64,000 nt of DNA from COMBO-56-21 sp963705355 (GTDB taxonomy: Archaea > Thermoplasmatota > Thermoplasmata > UBA10834). The position numbers were made by a program, and so were the translations under genes. Location: the NCBI GenBank assembly GCA_963705355.1, contig OY970070.1:1054001-1118000 (forward strand), read 5' to 3'. Below are positions 1 to 7,782 of the stretch, piece by piece; positions within the stretch are counted from its first letter, which is position 1; every line of letters starts with the position of its first letter. A model generated the notes under the pieces. It was not told the origin of the DNA, did no database searches, and saw only the letters and a program-made list of their open reading frames with translations.

Positions 1-712
1 AGACCCTCTTGGCGTGCCTGAACTGCGGTCTGGCCAAGAACTTCTTCAGATACGTCGCCGGAAGATCGGCTGCGTCCCAGGTGCACAGACCCACTCTGAC
101 GAGATCGCCTGCAGGAATCGCCCATGCGAAGAAGCCTGGAGCAACGTCTCTTCCAAGAAACAGCTCGACGAACTCCGGGTCGATTTCGACTCCTCTGAGA
201 TCCACCTGGATCCCTGTCAGCATGTGCTTCGGGACGGGAAGATGCAACGACCTTCGGCATATCGACTTGTACCCGTCTGCGCCGACCACTATTCTCGAGG
301 TGACGTTCTCTTGGTGGTGGTCGGATCTTGTCTCCGTGTGGACCTCGTAGCCCGTGTCTCGGACTGCGCGGGCGCTGCTGCCGACCTTTGGAACGGCTCC
401 CGCGTCGACAGCCTTGTGAAACATGATCCTGTCGAAATGAGACCTGTCGAGCACGTACGCCCTTGAGCTTCTTGCCTCCAACGTCAGAGTGAAACCCAGA
501 GGAGAGTGGAGTTTGGCCCCTCTGATCTCCCCTATGACGCTCTCCCGGGCGAACATTGGAACCCCTTTTTGCGTGACGAGGCCCGCGCACTGGAGCGGTT
601 CGCCGGGCGTCCTGTGCTCCTCGAGAATGACCACATCATAATCCCTTGCCAGAAGCCTGGCAGCTGTGGAGCCCGCAGGGCCTCCTCCTACAACGAGCAC
701 ATCGGTCCGCAC
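1..712 (-). CDS. Geranylgeranyl reductase family flavoprotein, C-terminus outside window
   Basis: An open frame reads leftward off the window edge without a stop, so only about the first 237 residues are visible. Near the N-terminus is a dinucleotide-binding GGGPAGSTAA motif, followed by LEEHRTPGEPLQCAGL, which is typical of the geranylgeranyl reductase/Lhc-like FAD family. In archaea such enzymes reduce the double bonds of geranylgeranyl lipid chains using FAD. A later GADGYKS stretch matches the second FAD-contact region of this fold. The start is taken as GTG at 712; no ATG precedes the nucleotide-binding motif in frame. Other members of the flavoprotein monooxygenase superfamily remain possible because the C-terminal half is missing. 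Confidence 0.85.
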   Translation of the reverse strand, partial: MRTDVLVVGGGPAGSTAARLLARDYDVVILEEHRTPGEPLQCAGLVTQKGVPMFARESVIGEIRGAKLHSPLGFTLTLEARSSRAYVLDRSHFDRIMFHKAVDAGAVPKVGSSARAVRDTGYEVHTETRSDHHQENVTSRIVVGADGYKSICRRSLHLPVPKHMLTGIQVDLRGVEIDPEFVELFLGRDVAPGFFAWAIPAGDLVRVGLCTWDAADLPATYLKKFLARPQFRHAKRV

Positions 713-823
713 GACCGCTGGAGAGCATTGGGTGCTATTTCAGGCTTGTCGAAGGAGAGGTACCTACAATCTCTCGATTGTTTGGCGAATCAGATATATC
801 CAACCAGCCCCTGACTCCTTATC

Positions 824-1336
824 GTGAACCCGAGCGCATCATTTGATACGAAACTGGAGTCCGCCAAGGATCTGGCGGGCATCTTCGAAGTTGTGAAATT
901 AGCGGTGAGAAAGAGCACGGGCAAGGAGAGGGCTGGCCTGATGCTGGGGCTGGCGAACCTGGGCGGAGGGCCTCAGGGGTTCGTCGGGGCGTTCTTCCCC
1001 GTTGCGACGAACATAATCGTGATGAACAGCCTCCCGCTCAAGAGGATCAAGGAAACTGATCCCACGCTGTACAAGCCCTATGTCTTTCACATCCTGCTCC
1101 ACGAGTACGTCCACACGCTTGGGATAATCGACGAGGCTGCGACGAGGGCGAAGGTGTACGATATCAGCATTGGCACCTTCGGCAAGGACCATCCAGTCAC
1201 ACAGTTCGCAGCCGACCTCTCGAGGTTCGTCCCGAGGCTCGTATACCCACTGTACGGCTGGCAGCCGCAAGAGGAGTACCAGCTGGAGCTCGTCAAGGGA
1301 TTCGACAGATCCGCCACGGACAGCTACATAGGCTAG
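824..1336 (+). CDS. Small HEXXH zinc-metallopeptidase-like protein
   Basis: This 170-residue protein has HEYVH, an HEXXH zinc signature, in an amphipathic helix (LLHEYVHTLG) around residue 91, followed by an acidic stretch (IIDEA) that could supply the third ligand. I see no signal peptide or clear membrane segment, so it is probably cytosolic. The start is GTG at 824. A TATA-like ATATAT lies about 30 bases upstream, so the transcript may be nearly leaderless. It is divergent from the flavoprotein on its left and convergent with transaldolase. I do not recognise a named family; the protease function is inferred only from HEXXH. Confidence 0.7.
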   Translation: MNPSASFDTKLESAKDLAGIFEVVKLAVRKSTGKERAGLMLGLANLGGGPQGFVGAFFPVATNIIVMNSLPLKRIKETDPTLYKPYVFHILLHEYVHTLGIIDEAATRAKVYDISIGTFGKDHPVTQFAADLSRFVPRLVYPLYGWQPQEEYQLELVKGFDRSATDSYIG

Positions 1337-1350
1337 GACAACCGGGCTGA

Positions 1351-2001
1351 TCACTTCTTCTTCGGGACCGTCTCCCAGTCCTTCAGGAACTTCTGGATGC
1401 CCTCGTCAGTGAGGTTGTGCTTCAGCATCTTCTTCAGAACGTCATACGGAACCGTCGCCACATGGGCGCCCGCGAGTGCCGCCTCCGTCACATGGATAGG
1501 ATGTCTGATGCTCGCCGCGATCACCTGGGTCTTGAACCCGTAGTTCCTGAAGATCGTAACTATGTCCCTGACAAGGTCCATGCCGTTATGGCTGATGTCG
1601 TCCAGTCTGCCGACGAACGGAGACACGTAGGTGGCGCCGGCTTTGGCCGCAAGAAGAGCCTGGTTCGGCGAGAAGACAAGCGTGACATTCGTCTTGATGC
1701 CTTCCTTCGAAAGCACCTTGACGGCCTTCAGCCCCTCGTCCGTCATATGTATCTTCACGATGATGTTCTTGTGAATCTTGGAGAGCTCCCGGGCCTCTTT
1801 GATCATGCCTTCCGCACCCATGGAGACCGCCTCCGCGCTGATCGGCCCGTCGACCACCTGGCAGATGTCCCTCACGCGGGTTTCGAAATCGCACCCTTCC
1901 TTGGCCACCAGTGTCGGGTTGGTAGTCACGCCGTCCAGTATTCCCCAGCTGTTGATCTCCTTGATCTGGTCCAGGTTCGCGGTGTCTATGAATATCTTCA
2001 T
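1351..2001 (-). CDS. tal: Transaldolase (fructose-6-phosphate aldolase-like subfamily)
   Basis: A 216-residue TIM-barrel aldolase of the short MipB/TalC type. The opening MKIFIDTANLDQI, the GVTTNPTL segment and the Schiff-base lysine in VKIHMT (about Lys83) are all present, as is the SPFVGRLDD motif near the C-terminus. It should transfer dihydroxyacetone units between sugar phosphates in the non-oxidative pentose phosphate pathway, although members of this subfamily can also act as fructose-6-phosphate aldolase. The ATG at 2001 is preceded by a GGTGAT ribosome site. It follows transketolase by 13 bases on the same strand, so the three genes probably form one operon. Confidence 0.95.
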   Translation of the reverse strand: MKIFIDTANLDQIKEINSWGILDGVTTNPTLVAKEGCDFETRVRDICQVVDGPISAEAVSMGAEGMIKEARELSKIHKNIIVKIHMTDEGLKAVKVLSKEGIKTNVTLVFSPNQALLAAKAGATYVSPFVGRLDDISHNGMDLVRDIVTIFRNYGFKTQVIAASIRHPIHVTEAALAGAHVATVPYDVLKKMLKHNLTDEGIQKFLKDWETVPKKK

Positions 2002-2014
2002 ATCGAGATCACCT

Positions 2015-2959
2015 TCACTTCTTCCTCTTCAGGACATCGTGAGCAGCCTCAACGATGTTGTCGACTGTGAGACCGTACTTGTTCATGAGCTCATCGCACG
2101 CGCCGGACTCGCCGAAGACGTCCGGGATCCCCACTCGCTTCATGGGCACATGGAAGTTCTCGACGAGCACCATCGCCACAGCGCTCCCCATGCCCATCAT
2201 CACCGAGTGCTCCTCAGCGGTCACGACGCCCCCGGTCTCCCTTGCCGCTCTGACGATCGTCTTCTCGTCGAGCGGCTTGATCGTGTGCAGGTTGACGACC
2301 CTGGCGTCCACGCCATGCTTCTGCAGCTCCTCGGCAGCCTCCAGGCATTTCGAGACCATTATGCCACAGCCAATGAGAGTGATGTCCTTGCCGTCCCTCA
2401 TGACCGGGGCCTTGCTGATGTCGAACGGAGTGGCAGCATCGGTGATTGTCGGCACATCAGCCCTTCCTATCCTGACATAGACAGGACCTTTGGTGTTCGC
2501 GATCGTTTTCACGACCTTGTAAGTCTCGGGGGAGTCCGCAGGGACGACGACGGTCATGTTGGGGAGGACCCTCATCAGAGCGAGGTCCTCGACGATCTGG
2601 TGCGACGCTCCATCCCCGCCGACCGTTATGCCAGCATGCGATACGACAATTTTTATGTTGAGGTTCGGGTAGGCGATGGACTGTCGTATCTGGTCGTAGC
2701 ATCGCCCAGTGCCGAAGACAGCGAAGGTCGAGACGAAGACAGTCTTGCCTGATGCTGCGAGACCCGCTGCGGTGTCCATCATGTTCTGTTCGGCGATGCC
2801 GCAGTTGAAGAACCGTTCCGGGAATGCGGCAGCGAAGTCGGCCGTCCTGGTGGAGGTCGAGAGGTCCGCGTCCAGCACGACGATGTCCCCGCGCTCCTTG
2901 CCGAGCTCGACGAGGGCACGCCCGTACTGCTTCCTCTGGCTCTCCTCCTTCCACTTCAT
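2015..2959 (-). CDS. tktB: Transketolase, C-terminal (pyrimidine-binding) subunit
   Basis: This 314-residue protein corresponds to the pyrimidine-binding and C-terminal domains of transketolase, encoded separately from the TPP-binding part as in many archaea. The catalytic-site motif GIAEQNM lies at residues 54-60; its glutamate activates thiamine diphosphate. The TKC domain occupies roughly residues 190-310. Its ATG overlaps the stop of the N-terminal subunit gene (ATGA), so the two are translated together and should form one enzyme. Role: two-carbon transfer in the non-oxidative pentose phosphate pathway, probably to make ribose phosphate and erythrose 4-phosphate. Confidence 0.95.
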   Translation of the reverse strand: MKWKEESQRKQYGRALVELGKERGDIVVLDADLSTSTRTADFAAAFPERFFNCGIAEQNMMDTAAGLAASGKTVFVSTFAVFGTGRCYDQIRQSIAYPNLNIKIVVSHAGITVGGDGASHQIVEDLALMRVLPNMTVVVPADSPETYKVVKTIANTKGPVYVRIGRADVPTITDAATPFDISKAPVMRDGKDITLIGCGIMVSKCLEAAEELQKHGVDARVVNLHTIKPLDEKTIVRAARETGGVVTAEEHSVMMGMGSAVAMVLVENFHVPMKRVGIPDVFGESGACDELMNKYGLTVDNIVEAAHDVLKRKK

Positions 2960-3795
2960 GCCTTGTCACCCCCGAGCTCCTTCATCGCCTGCTCGTACTC
3001 CTGCTTGTCGGGCGCCTTGCCGTGGAAGTGCAGTGAGCCCTCCATGTAGCTCACGCCCTTACCCTTGATGGTATGACATATGATGATGGTCGGCTTGCCC
3101 TTCACGCCCTTGGCCTCGTTTGTCGCGTGGATTATCTCCTTAATGTTGTGCCCGTTGATCTCGATCACATGCCACCCGAACGCCTTCCACTTGTCGGAGA
3201 GCGGCTCGAGCGACATGATCTTCTCGGTAGGGCCGTCGAGCTGCAGTTTGTTCCTGTCGAGGTAGACCGTAATGTTGTCCAGCTTGAAGTGGGATGCCAG
3301 CATCGCTGCCTCCCAGGTCTCCCCGACGTCCATCTCGCCATCGCCAACTATGACGTATATCCTATAGAGCTTCCTATCCAACTTGGCTGCCAAAGCCATG
3401 CCGTTACCAGCGGCGAGGCCGTGGCCGAGCGAGCCCGTGGACATCTCGACGCCGGGCGTCTTCTGCATGCACGGGTGGCCCTGCAGCCTGCTCCCCATCT
3501 TCCTCAGAGAGCTGAGCTCCTCGACGGGGAAGTAGCCGGACATCGCCAGGACCGCGTAGAGCGCAGGAGCCGCATGACCCTTGCTCAGGACGAACCTGTC
3601 TCTGTCCGGCCAGTCCGGTTTCTTTGGGTCGTGCCTCATGATGTGGAAATAGAGGGCTACGAGGACGTCGGCACACGAAAGAGAGCCGCCTGGATGGCCA
3701 GAACCAGCCTGATAGATCATCTGAATGGAATGGAACCTGATCTTCTTCGCGATGGCTTCGAGTTCGCTGATGAACTCTCCGTCGTAGACTTCCAA
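2956..3795 (-). CDS. tktA: Transketolase, N-terminal (TPP-binding) subunit
   Basis: A 279-residue thiamine-diphosphate-binding subunit. It carries GSGHPGG (residues 31-37), the SKGHAAPALY segment and the GDGEMDVGETWE TPP/Mg signature starting near residue 151. The start is TTG at 3795 with a purine-rich site just upstream. It is first in an operon with the C-terminal subunit (4-base overlap) and transaldolase. RpiA, which supplies ribose 5-phosphate, is encoded about 9 kb away in the same window, and PurN is the upstream neighbour on the same strand. Confidence 0.95.
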   Translation of the reverse strand: MEVYDGEFISELEAIAKKIRFHSIQMIYQAGSGHPGGSLSCADVLVALYFHIMRHDPKKPDWPDRDRFVLSKGHAAPALYAVLAMSGYFPVEELSSLRKMGSRLQGHPCMQKTPGVEMSTGSLGHGLAAGNGMALAAKLDRKLYRIYVIVGDGEMDVGETWEAAMLASHFKLDNITVYLDRNKLQLDGPTEKIMSLEPLSDKWKAFGWHVIEINGHNIKEIIHATNEAKGVKGKPTIIICHTIKGKGVSYMEGSLHFHGKAPDKQEYEQAMKELGGDKA

Positions 3796-3886
3796 GTCCG
3801 CCCTCCTGGTGGCATCTGACGAATGCAGTCGGGATATCTGTTGGCTCGCCTTAAACTATTCTGGTGGCAGATGCCTCACGCGGTCC

Positions 3887-4513
3887 TCAGGTCTCCAGGA
3901 CGCGACATCTCCGACCTTCGATCTTGAGCTTGCCCTGCGCGAAGAGCTGGATTGCGCGCGGCAGCAGCTTGTGCTCCTCCTTGAGTATGCGCTCCTGCAG
4001 CATCTCTGCAGAATCGTTCTCCTGCACCGGGAGTGCCTTCTGGAGTATTATCTGGCCGCCGTCGACGTCGAGCGTCACGAAATGGATCGTGCAGCCGGAG
4101 ACCCTGCATCCGTAATCGAGGACAGCCTGGTGAACGTTCAGTCCGTGCATGCCCTTGCCTCCGAAGGATGGCAGCAGCGCAGGATGGGTGTTCATCATGC
4201 GGCCCGCGTACTTGTTTATCATCACGGGCGTAAGCATCCGGAGGTAGCCCGCAAGAACGACCAAGTCGACCTGGTGCTGCTCGAGGCAATCGATCACGTC
4301 CTTCTCGTGGTCCTCCCTTGTAATGCCCTTGTGGGGGAATGCGAACGCATCGATTCCATGTTTCTTGGCGCGCTCTAGGGCAAATGCCTCGGGCACGTTC
4401 GATATCACAACAACGACATCCCCGTCGATCTCCCCGCTCTCGCAGGCGTCAATGATCGCCTGGAGGTTGGTCCCACCGCCAGAAGCCAGAACCCCGATCC
4501 GTATCCTCCGCAT
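3887..4513 (-). CDS. purN: Phosphoribosylglycinamide formyltransferase
   Basis: A 208-residue GAR transformylase that uses 10-formyltetrahydrofolate in the third step of purine synthesis. The phosphate-binding SGGGTNLQAI is at residues 11-20. The catalytic NTHPALLPSFGG segment (Asn, His) and the downstream Asp in FVTLDVDGGQII are intact. Length and motif order are typical of the family. The ATG at 4513 starts the conserved N-terminus MRRIRIGVLAS. It lies between PCNA and the transketolase genes on the same strand, with gaps of 86 and 91 bases. Confidence 0.96.
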   Translation of the reverse strand: MRRIRIGVLASGGGTNLQAIIDACESGEIDGDVVVVISNVPEAFALERAKKHGIDAFAFPHKGITREDHEKDVIDCLEQHQVDLVVLAGYLRMLTPVMINKYAGRMMNTHPALLPSFGGKGMHGLNVHQAVLDYGCRVSGCTIHFVTLDVDGGQIILQKALPVQENDSAEMLQERILKEEHKLLPRAIQLFAQGKLKIEGRRCRVLET

Positions 4514-4599
4514 AGAAATCCACTGGTAATATGGCTCGACCTCACGGAATAGAATCGAATTGGCTCGTTGGGGCCTTGAGTGCCAAATTAGGTCTCCGC

Positions 4600-5340
4600 T
4601 CAGTCACCGCTCTCGATCCTCGGAGCAAGCAGGTAGCGCACTTCACCCTTCCCGCCTGCGATCTTGAACTCGACCCGGACCGGGTAATCGTTGCCCAGGT
4701 GCATTGTGACGAGGCTGCCGGACGGCACTGCCCTCAGCATGTTGGAGAAGTACTCCAGGGGGAAGAGGCTCCTAACGCTGCTCGGGGCCTCCAAGGCCTC
4801 CATGTCCTTCTTGGACTTCTTCCAGTTGACCTGGTCCATATCGCCTTCGCAGGTCATCTCGAAACCCTCAGGGGACGCGATCAGCGCGATGTGGTCCGAC
4901 ACGGTCTCGCTGGCCTTGATGCCCTGCACGAGGTCATCGACCTTGACAGTGAGCGTCGCAGGGAGGTTCAGGCTCGGCACTTTCGGGTCGCTCATGCCGG
5001 TCGTGTCTATGAGGCTCATGCGCCTCGTGATGTCCCCGACTGCGATGTTGAGCCTTCTCTTGTCCTCGTCGTGCTTGACGTCGATGATGTCGTCCGCTCT
5101 CGCGAGCTTGAGGAACTGGCTGAGCTTGTCGATGTCAATCCCAATCTCAACCTCGTCCGCCTTGAACTCCTCAAAGGCGTCCTTTCCGAGCGACAGGTCC
5201 ACCATCGCGATGTGCGCCGGATCCACGGCCTTTAGAGTAAGCCCGTCCGAGTTCATGCTGAACTTCGCTTCATCGACGAGGGTTGAGACAACGTTCACAA
5301 CCTCTTTCAAGATGTCAGCTCTGGCTTTCGCCTGAAACAT
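4600..5340 (-). CDS. pcn: DNA polymerase sliding clamp PCNA
   Basis: A 246-residue PCNA that should form the homotrimeric clamp tethering polymerases, FEN1 and ligase to DNA. The N-terminus MFQAKARADILKEVVNVVS, the interdomain linker region and the C-terminal PVRVEFKIAGGKGEVRYLLAPRIE all match archaeal PCNA. The ATG at 5340 is preceded by a GGGGGG-rich ribosome site, and a TATA-like TTTTTAAAA lies about 40-50 bases upstream on this strand. TFS is encoded just upstream in the same direction. Confidence 0.97.
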   Translation of the reverse strand: MFQAKARADILKEVVNVVSTLVDEAKFSMNSDGLTLKAVDPAHIAMVDLSLGKDAFEEFKADEVEIGIDIDKLSQFLKLARADDIIDVKHDEDKRRLNIAVGDITRRMSLIDTTGMSDPKVPSLNLPATLTVKVDDLVQGIKASETVSDHIALIASPEGFEMTCEGDMDQVNWKKSKKDMEALEAPSSVRSLFPLEYFSNMLRAVPSGSLVTMHLGNDYPVRVEFKIAGGKGEVRYLLAPRIESGD

Positions 5341-5405
5341 TAGCCCCCCTTCCGTACCTACCTGTAACCTTTCAGTCTTTTAAAAACTTGCGCATACATC
5401 CAGTG

Positions 5406-5705
5406 CTAGTATTCTCGCCAGGAGTGACCGCACTTGACGCATCTGAAGATCCTGGTCTCGGGCTCATCGGCCGCACGCGTCTGTCGCAACACCCAATAGG
5501 CCTTGTTGTGCCCGCAAGACGGACACTCCGCATCCTCTGTTGGGAGAGTCCCAGATAGCTCGCCCATCACGGCCATCTCCTTGTCCTTGCTCTTGTGCGT
5601 GATGACCTGGTTCTTGCTGTTCGGCTCGTAGACAGCGCCGCACTTCCTGCAGACGAGCTTCCCATCCTGAGGAAAAAGCAGGCTCTTGCACTTCTCACAA
5701 AACAT
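5406..5705 (-). CDS. tfs: Transcription factor S (TFIIS-like cleavage factor)
   Basis: A 99-residue archaeal TFS that stimulates RNA cleavage by backtracked RNA polymerase. It has an N-terminal zinc ribbon (FCEKCKSLL...CRKCGAVY) and a C-terminal TFIIS zinc ribbon (CPSCGHNKAYWVLRQ...CVKCGHSW). The catalytic acidic pair is present in QTRAADEPETR. A short basic/acidic linker joins the two ribbons. This full arrangement favours the active TFS type over an inhibitory TFS4-like paralogue. It is 65 bases upstream of PCNA on the same strand. Confidence 0.96.
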   Translation of the reverse strand: MFCEKCKSLLFPQDGKLVCRKCGAVYEPNSKNQVITHKSKDKEMAVMGELSGTLPTEDAECPSCGHNKAYWVLRQTRAADEPETRIFRCVKCGHSWREY

Positions 5706-5778
5706 GCGTTTCCCACTCCGCTCTCATCTGATCGAGCGAAGCGGTCGACTCATAAAAACCTTCGGATGGAACGCAGGT

Positions 5779-7011
5779 CTAGATGGAATCCCACTGGTGG
5801 CCATTGTCGTGATGCTCTTTCCTGCGTGGGATCGCGACAGCCTCTGTTTCCACTGCAGCGTGAGCAGGCTCCCGCTCCTCGTACTCCACTCGATCGACGA
5901 ATCTCGCGGGGAATTTCTTCTTGCCTCCGCCCCACTCGTTATCGATCATCCTCTGAGCCCTCTTGATCGACTTCGGGTCGGAGGAGACGCTGAACCTCGG
6001 TACGTCCTTGCTCCGCCTGATCATCCCGCCCTTGTAGCCGCCCTCAGGTCTCTCGTTCTGGTACTGTGGGTAGCTGAACCTCGGCTTCGCGGCGTAGTTC
6101 GGCGCACCCCTTCTCTTCTGCTTGTGCTGCCACGAGTCATTGTGATGGTGATGGTGGTGCCTCGGAGCAGGCTGAGAATACACCGGCCGTGCAGCCGGCA
6201 GGAGATACTGATCATCGATGTCGCCTTCGCCGTCTGCGTAGCGCATCTCAGCAGCTCTGGCCCATGAGCCCTTTCCTCTCGACATGAACCCGCCGCCTGT
6301 GACTGGATACTCGCTCCTTGCCGGAAGATGGAACAAGGCTCCCATGCCAGCGAGGACCCCGTGAGGCCGCCCCTGCTCGATCTGCGGCTGATACGAGCTG
6401 GGGTCATGGACAAGCACCGTTGTGTTGGACACAACCGCACCGGACGAGTACTCGATCTCCCGTCGGTTCTGCTCTGCCAGCACGCCCCCGACATATGCGA
6501 AGGCCACTGTGAGAACATAGGTGTTGATTCCGTACGGGCTCGCTCCTGAGAGCGCGTTGACGAACGAGCCAACATAGTCCGATGAGAACTGAAGGTACGG
6601 CGAGATGAACGGTATGCTGTGGGTCAGCGATGCGCCAATCGCTGCTGGCGCTATCGCGACTCCAAACAGATACGAGGGCAGGAATCCGGAATCGAAGCCA
6701 GTCATAACGGTGTACAGGCCTACAACTGGGATGATCGACGCTGCGACTCCCTTCCATGGACCGCCAGCCCTTCTGCCGCCGACGTAGCCCGCAATCATCT
6801 GCCCGAACATGGGCAGCCACCACAACATCAACGACAGGATGAGAGTGTACTTCGCTGCGCTCCAGAAGCTGAAGACCACGTTGCTGGACTTGAACCTCTT
6901 GCCCTCTTGGTCATGTTCGTAGGACGCGAGTCTGTATGGAACCCTCCGCTGGCCGTCGGGTTCGTCCGCGTCTCGAGCATCCTTCCTACGTGTGCCGAAT
7001 ACCATGCCCAT
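5779..7011 (-). CDS. Uncharacterised membrane protein with natural six-histidine run
   Basis: About 410 residues if ATG 7011 is used; an in-frame GTG at 7044 is also possible, but a TATA-like TATTTAT element at 7060-7066 would put transcription start near 7037. Residues about 45-195 form four or so hydrophobic segments with glycine-rich turns (FSFWSAAKYTLILSLML, GVAASIIPVVGLYTV and others). The C-terminal half is soluble, basic and rich in Arg, Tyr, His and Pro, and includes six consecutive histidines (bases 6142-6159). I recognise no family. The his-rich tail could bind metal, but this is a guess. Confidence 0.75.
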   Translation of the reverse strand: MGMVFGTRRKDARDADEPDGQRRVPYRLASYEHDQEGKRFKSSNVVFSFWSAAKYTLILSLMLWWLPMFGQMIAGYVGGRRAGGPWKGVAASIIPVVGLYTVMTGFDSGFLPSYLFGVAIAPAAIGASLTHSIPFISPYLQFSSDYVGSFVNALSGASPYGINTYVLTVAFAYVGGVLAEQNRREIEYSSGAVVSNTTVLVHDPSSYQPQIEQGRPHGVLAGMGALFHLPARSEYPVTGGGFMSRGKGSWARAAEMRYADGEGDIDDQYLLPAARPVYSQPAPRHHHHHHNDSWQHKQKRRGAPNYAAKPRFSYPQYQNERPEGGYKGGMIRRSKDVPRFSVSSDPKSIKRAQRMIDNEWGGGKKKFPARFVDRVEYEEREPAHAAVETEAVAIPRRKEHHDNGHQWDSI

Positions 7012-7118
7012 CCCTTCGGTCCGACAGTCGTCAGACGAAATCACATATGCATTTCATGCTATTTATTACTTATCAGATGCTGGTCTGAGCGGCTCGATGC
7101 AGGTCCGCTGTCGGACAA

Positions 7119-7135
7119 GAATGCCTACGGCATTC
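7119..7135. repeat. Inverted repeat GAATGCC-N3-GGCATTC
   Basis: Perfect 7-base arms with a 3-base spacer lie inside the divergent control region. It could be a regulator site or a short hairpin ending leftward transcription. No T-run follows on either strand. Confidence 0.5.
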
Positions 7136-7205
7136 TCCGATAGTAAGCCCGGTCGATTCTGGTCCCGATTAGGATGCGCAGCGCAAAACCAACACGGCGA
7201 GGCGT

Positions 7206-7229
7206 ATGTTCGGACTTCTGCCCGAACAT
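7206..7229. repeat. Inverted repeat ATGTTCGG-N8-CCGAACAT
   Basis: Perfect 8-base arms separated by 8 bases, about 50 bases upstream of the plus-strand TATA candidate. Arm length and spacing suit a dimeric repressor site, or an RNA hairpin if transcribed. Confidence 0.55.
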
Positions 7230-7248
7230 CTCGTGTCTTGTGCGACTC

Positions 7249-7266
7249 ATTATCGGTCTCGATAAT
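7249..7266. repeat. Inverted repeat ATTATCG-N4-CGATAAT next to TATA box
   Basis: Perfect 7-base arms with a 4-base spacer end about 12 bases before the CTTATATATGG promoter of the CheY-like gene. A protein bound here would touch the BRE/TATA region, so it is a good operator candidate. Confidence 0.55.
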
Positions 7267-7336
7267 CAAAGTGGCCAACTTATATATGGAGGAATTCGTC
7301 TTCACTTCTTGACAGCTCAGGCTGCGTTGGTGCACG

Positions 7337-7699
7337 ATGTCCAAGGTACTGATCGTCGAGGACGCGCCCTTCATCAGGGAGATGATTCGGGACATCCTCG
7401 AATCGCACGACCATGAGATCGCGGGCGAGGCCGCAAACGGACTCGAGGCAATCGAGAAGTACAAGGCTCTGAAACCCGACGTCGTGCTCATGGATATCCT
7501 GATGCCCGGGATGGACGGCCTGTCAGCCATAATGAAGATCATGGAGCAGGACCCGAAGGCGAAGATAATAGTCGTAAGTGCCCTCGTGAAGGAGGCCCTG
7601 AGGAAGGAAGCCATGAGGGCGGGCGCGATAGACTTCGTCGCAAAGCCGTTCCAGGTTGAGAGGTTGCTTGAGGCTGTCAGGGCTGCGACCACGACATAG
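7337..7699 (+). CDS. CheY-like response regulator (receiver domain only)
   Basis: A 120-residue stand-alone receiver domain. Acidic pocket Glu8/Asp9, phospho-acceptor Asp53 (LMDILMPGMDG), the switch Ser81 (VVSA) and Lys103 (VAKPF) are all in place. There is no output domain, so it must act through a partner protein. GGTG lies just before the ATG, and a TATATATGG promoter about 50 bases upstream gives it a short leader. The next gene, 83 bases downstream, is a membrane protein with a DUF835 tail, a common partner type in euryarchaeal signalling. No histidine kinase is visible in the window. Confidence 0.92.
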   Translation: MSKVLIVEDAPFIREMIRDILESHDHEIAGEAANGLEAIEKYKALKPDVVLMDILMPGMDGLSAIMKIMEQDPKAKIIVVSALVKEALRKEAMRAGAIDFVAKPFQVERLLEAVRAATTT

Positions 7700-7782
7700 G
7701 GATGCACGCGTGGTTGGGCAGAGAGGACGAAATCAGCCGACCTCACACACTGCCGATGATGGCCCGAAGAAGGTAGCACCTG

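Larger units (their letters stand above)
7012..7336. promoter_or_regulatory. Divergent control region with several palindromes
   Basis: This 325-base spacer separates a membrane-protein gene (minus) from a CheY-like gene (plus). It holds a TATA candidate for each side: TATTTAT near 7060 for the minus gene and CTTATATATGG near 7278 for the plus gene. I find three perfect inverted repeats: 7119-7135, 7206-7229 and 7249-7266 (listed separately). No convincing gene is visible in either strand. Confidence 0.5.

Noticed and set aside
1417..2752. Long plus-strand frames over the transaldolase and transketolase genes
   Set aside because: They mirror strongly conserved genes on the other strand; high GC third positions keep such antisense frames open.
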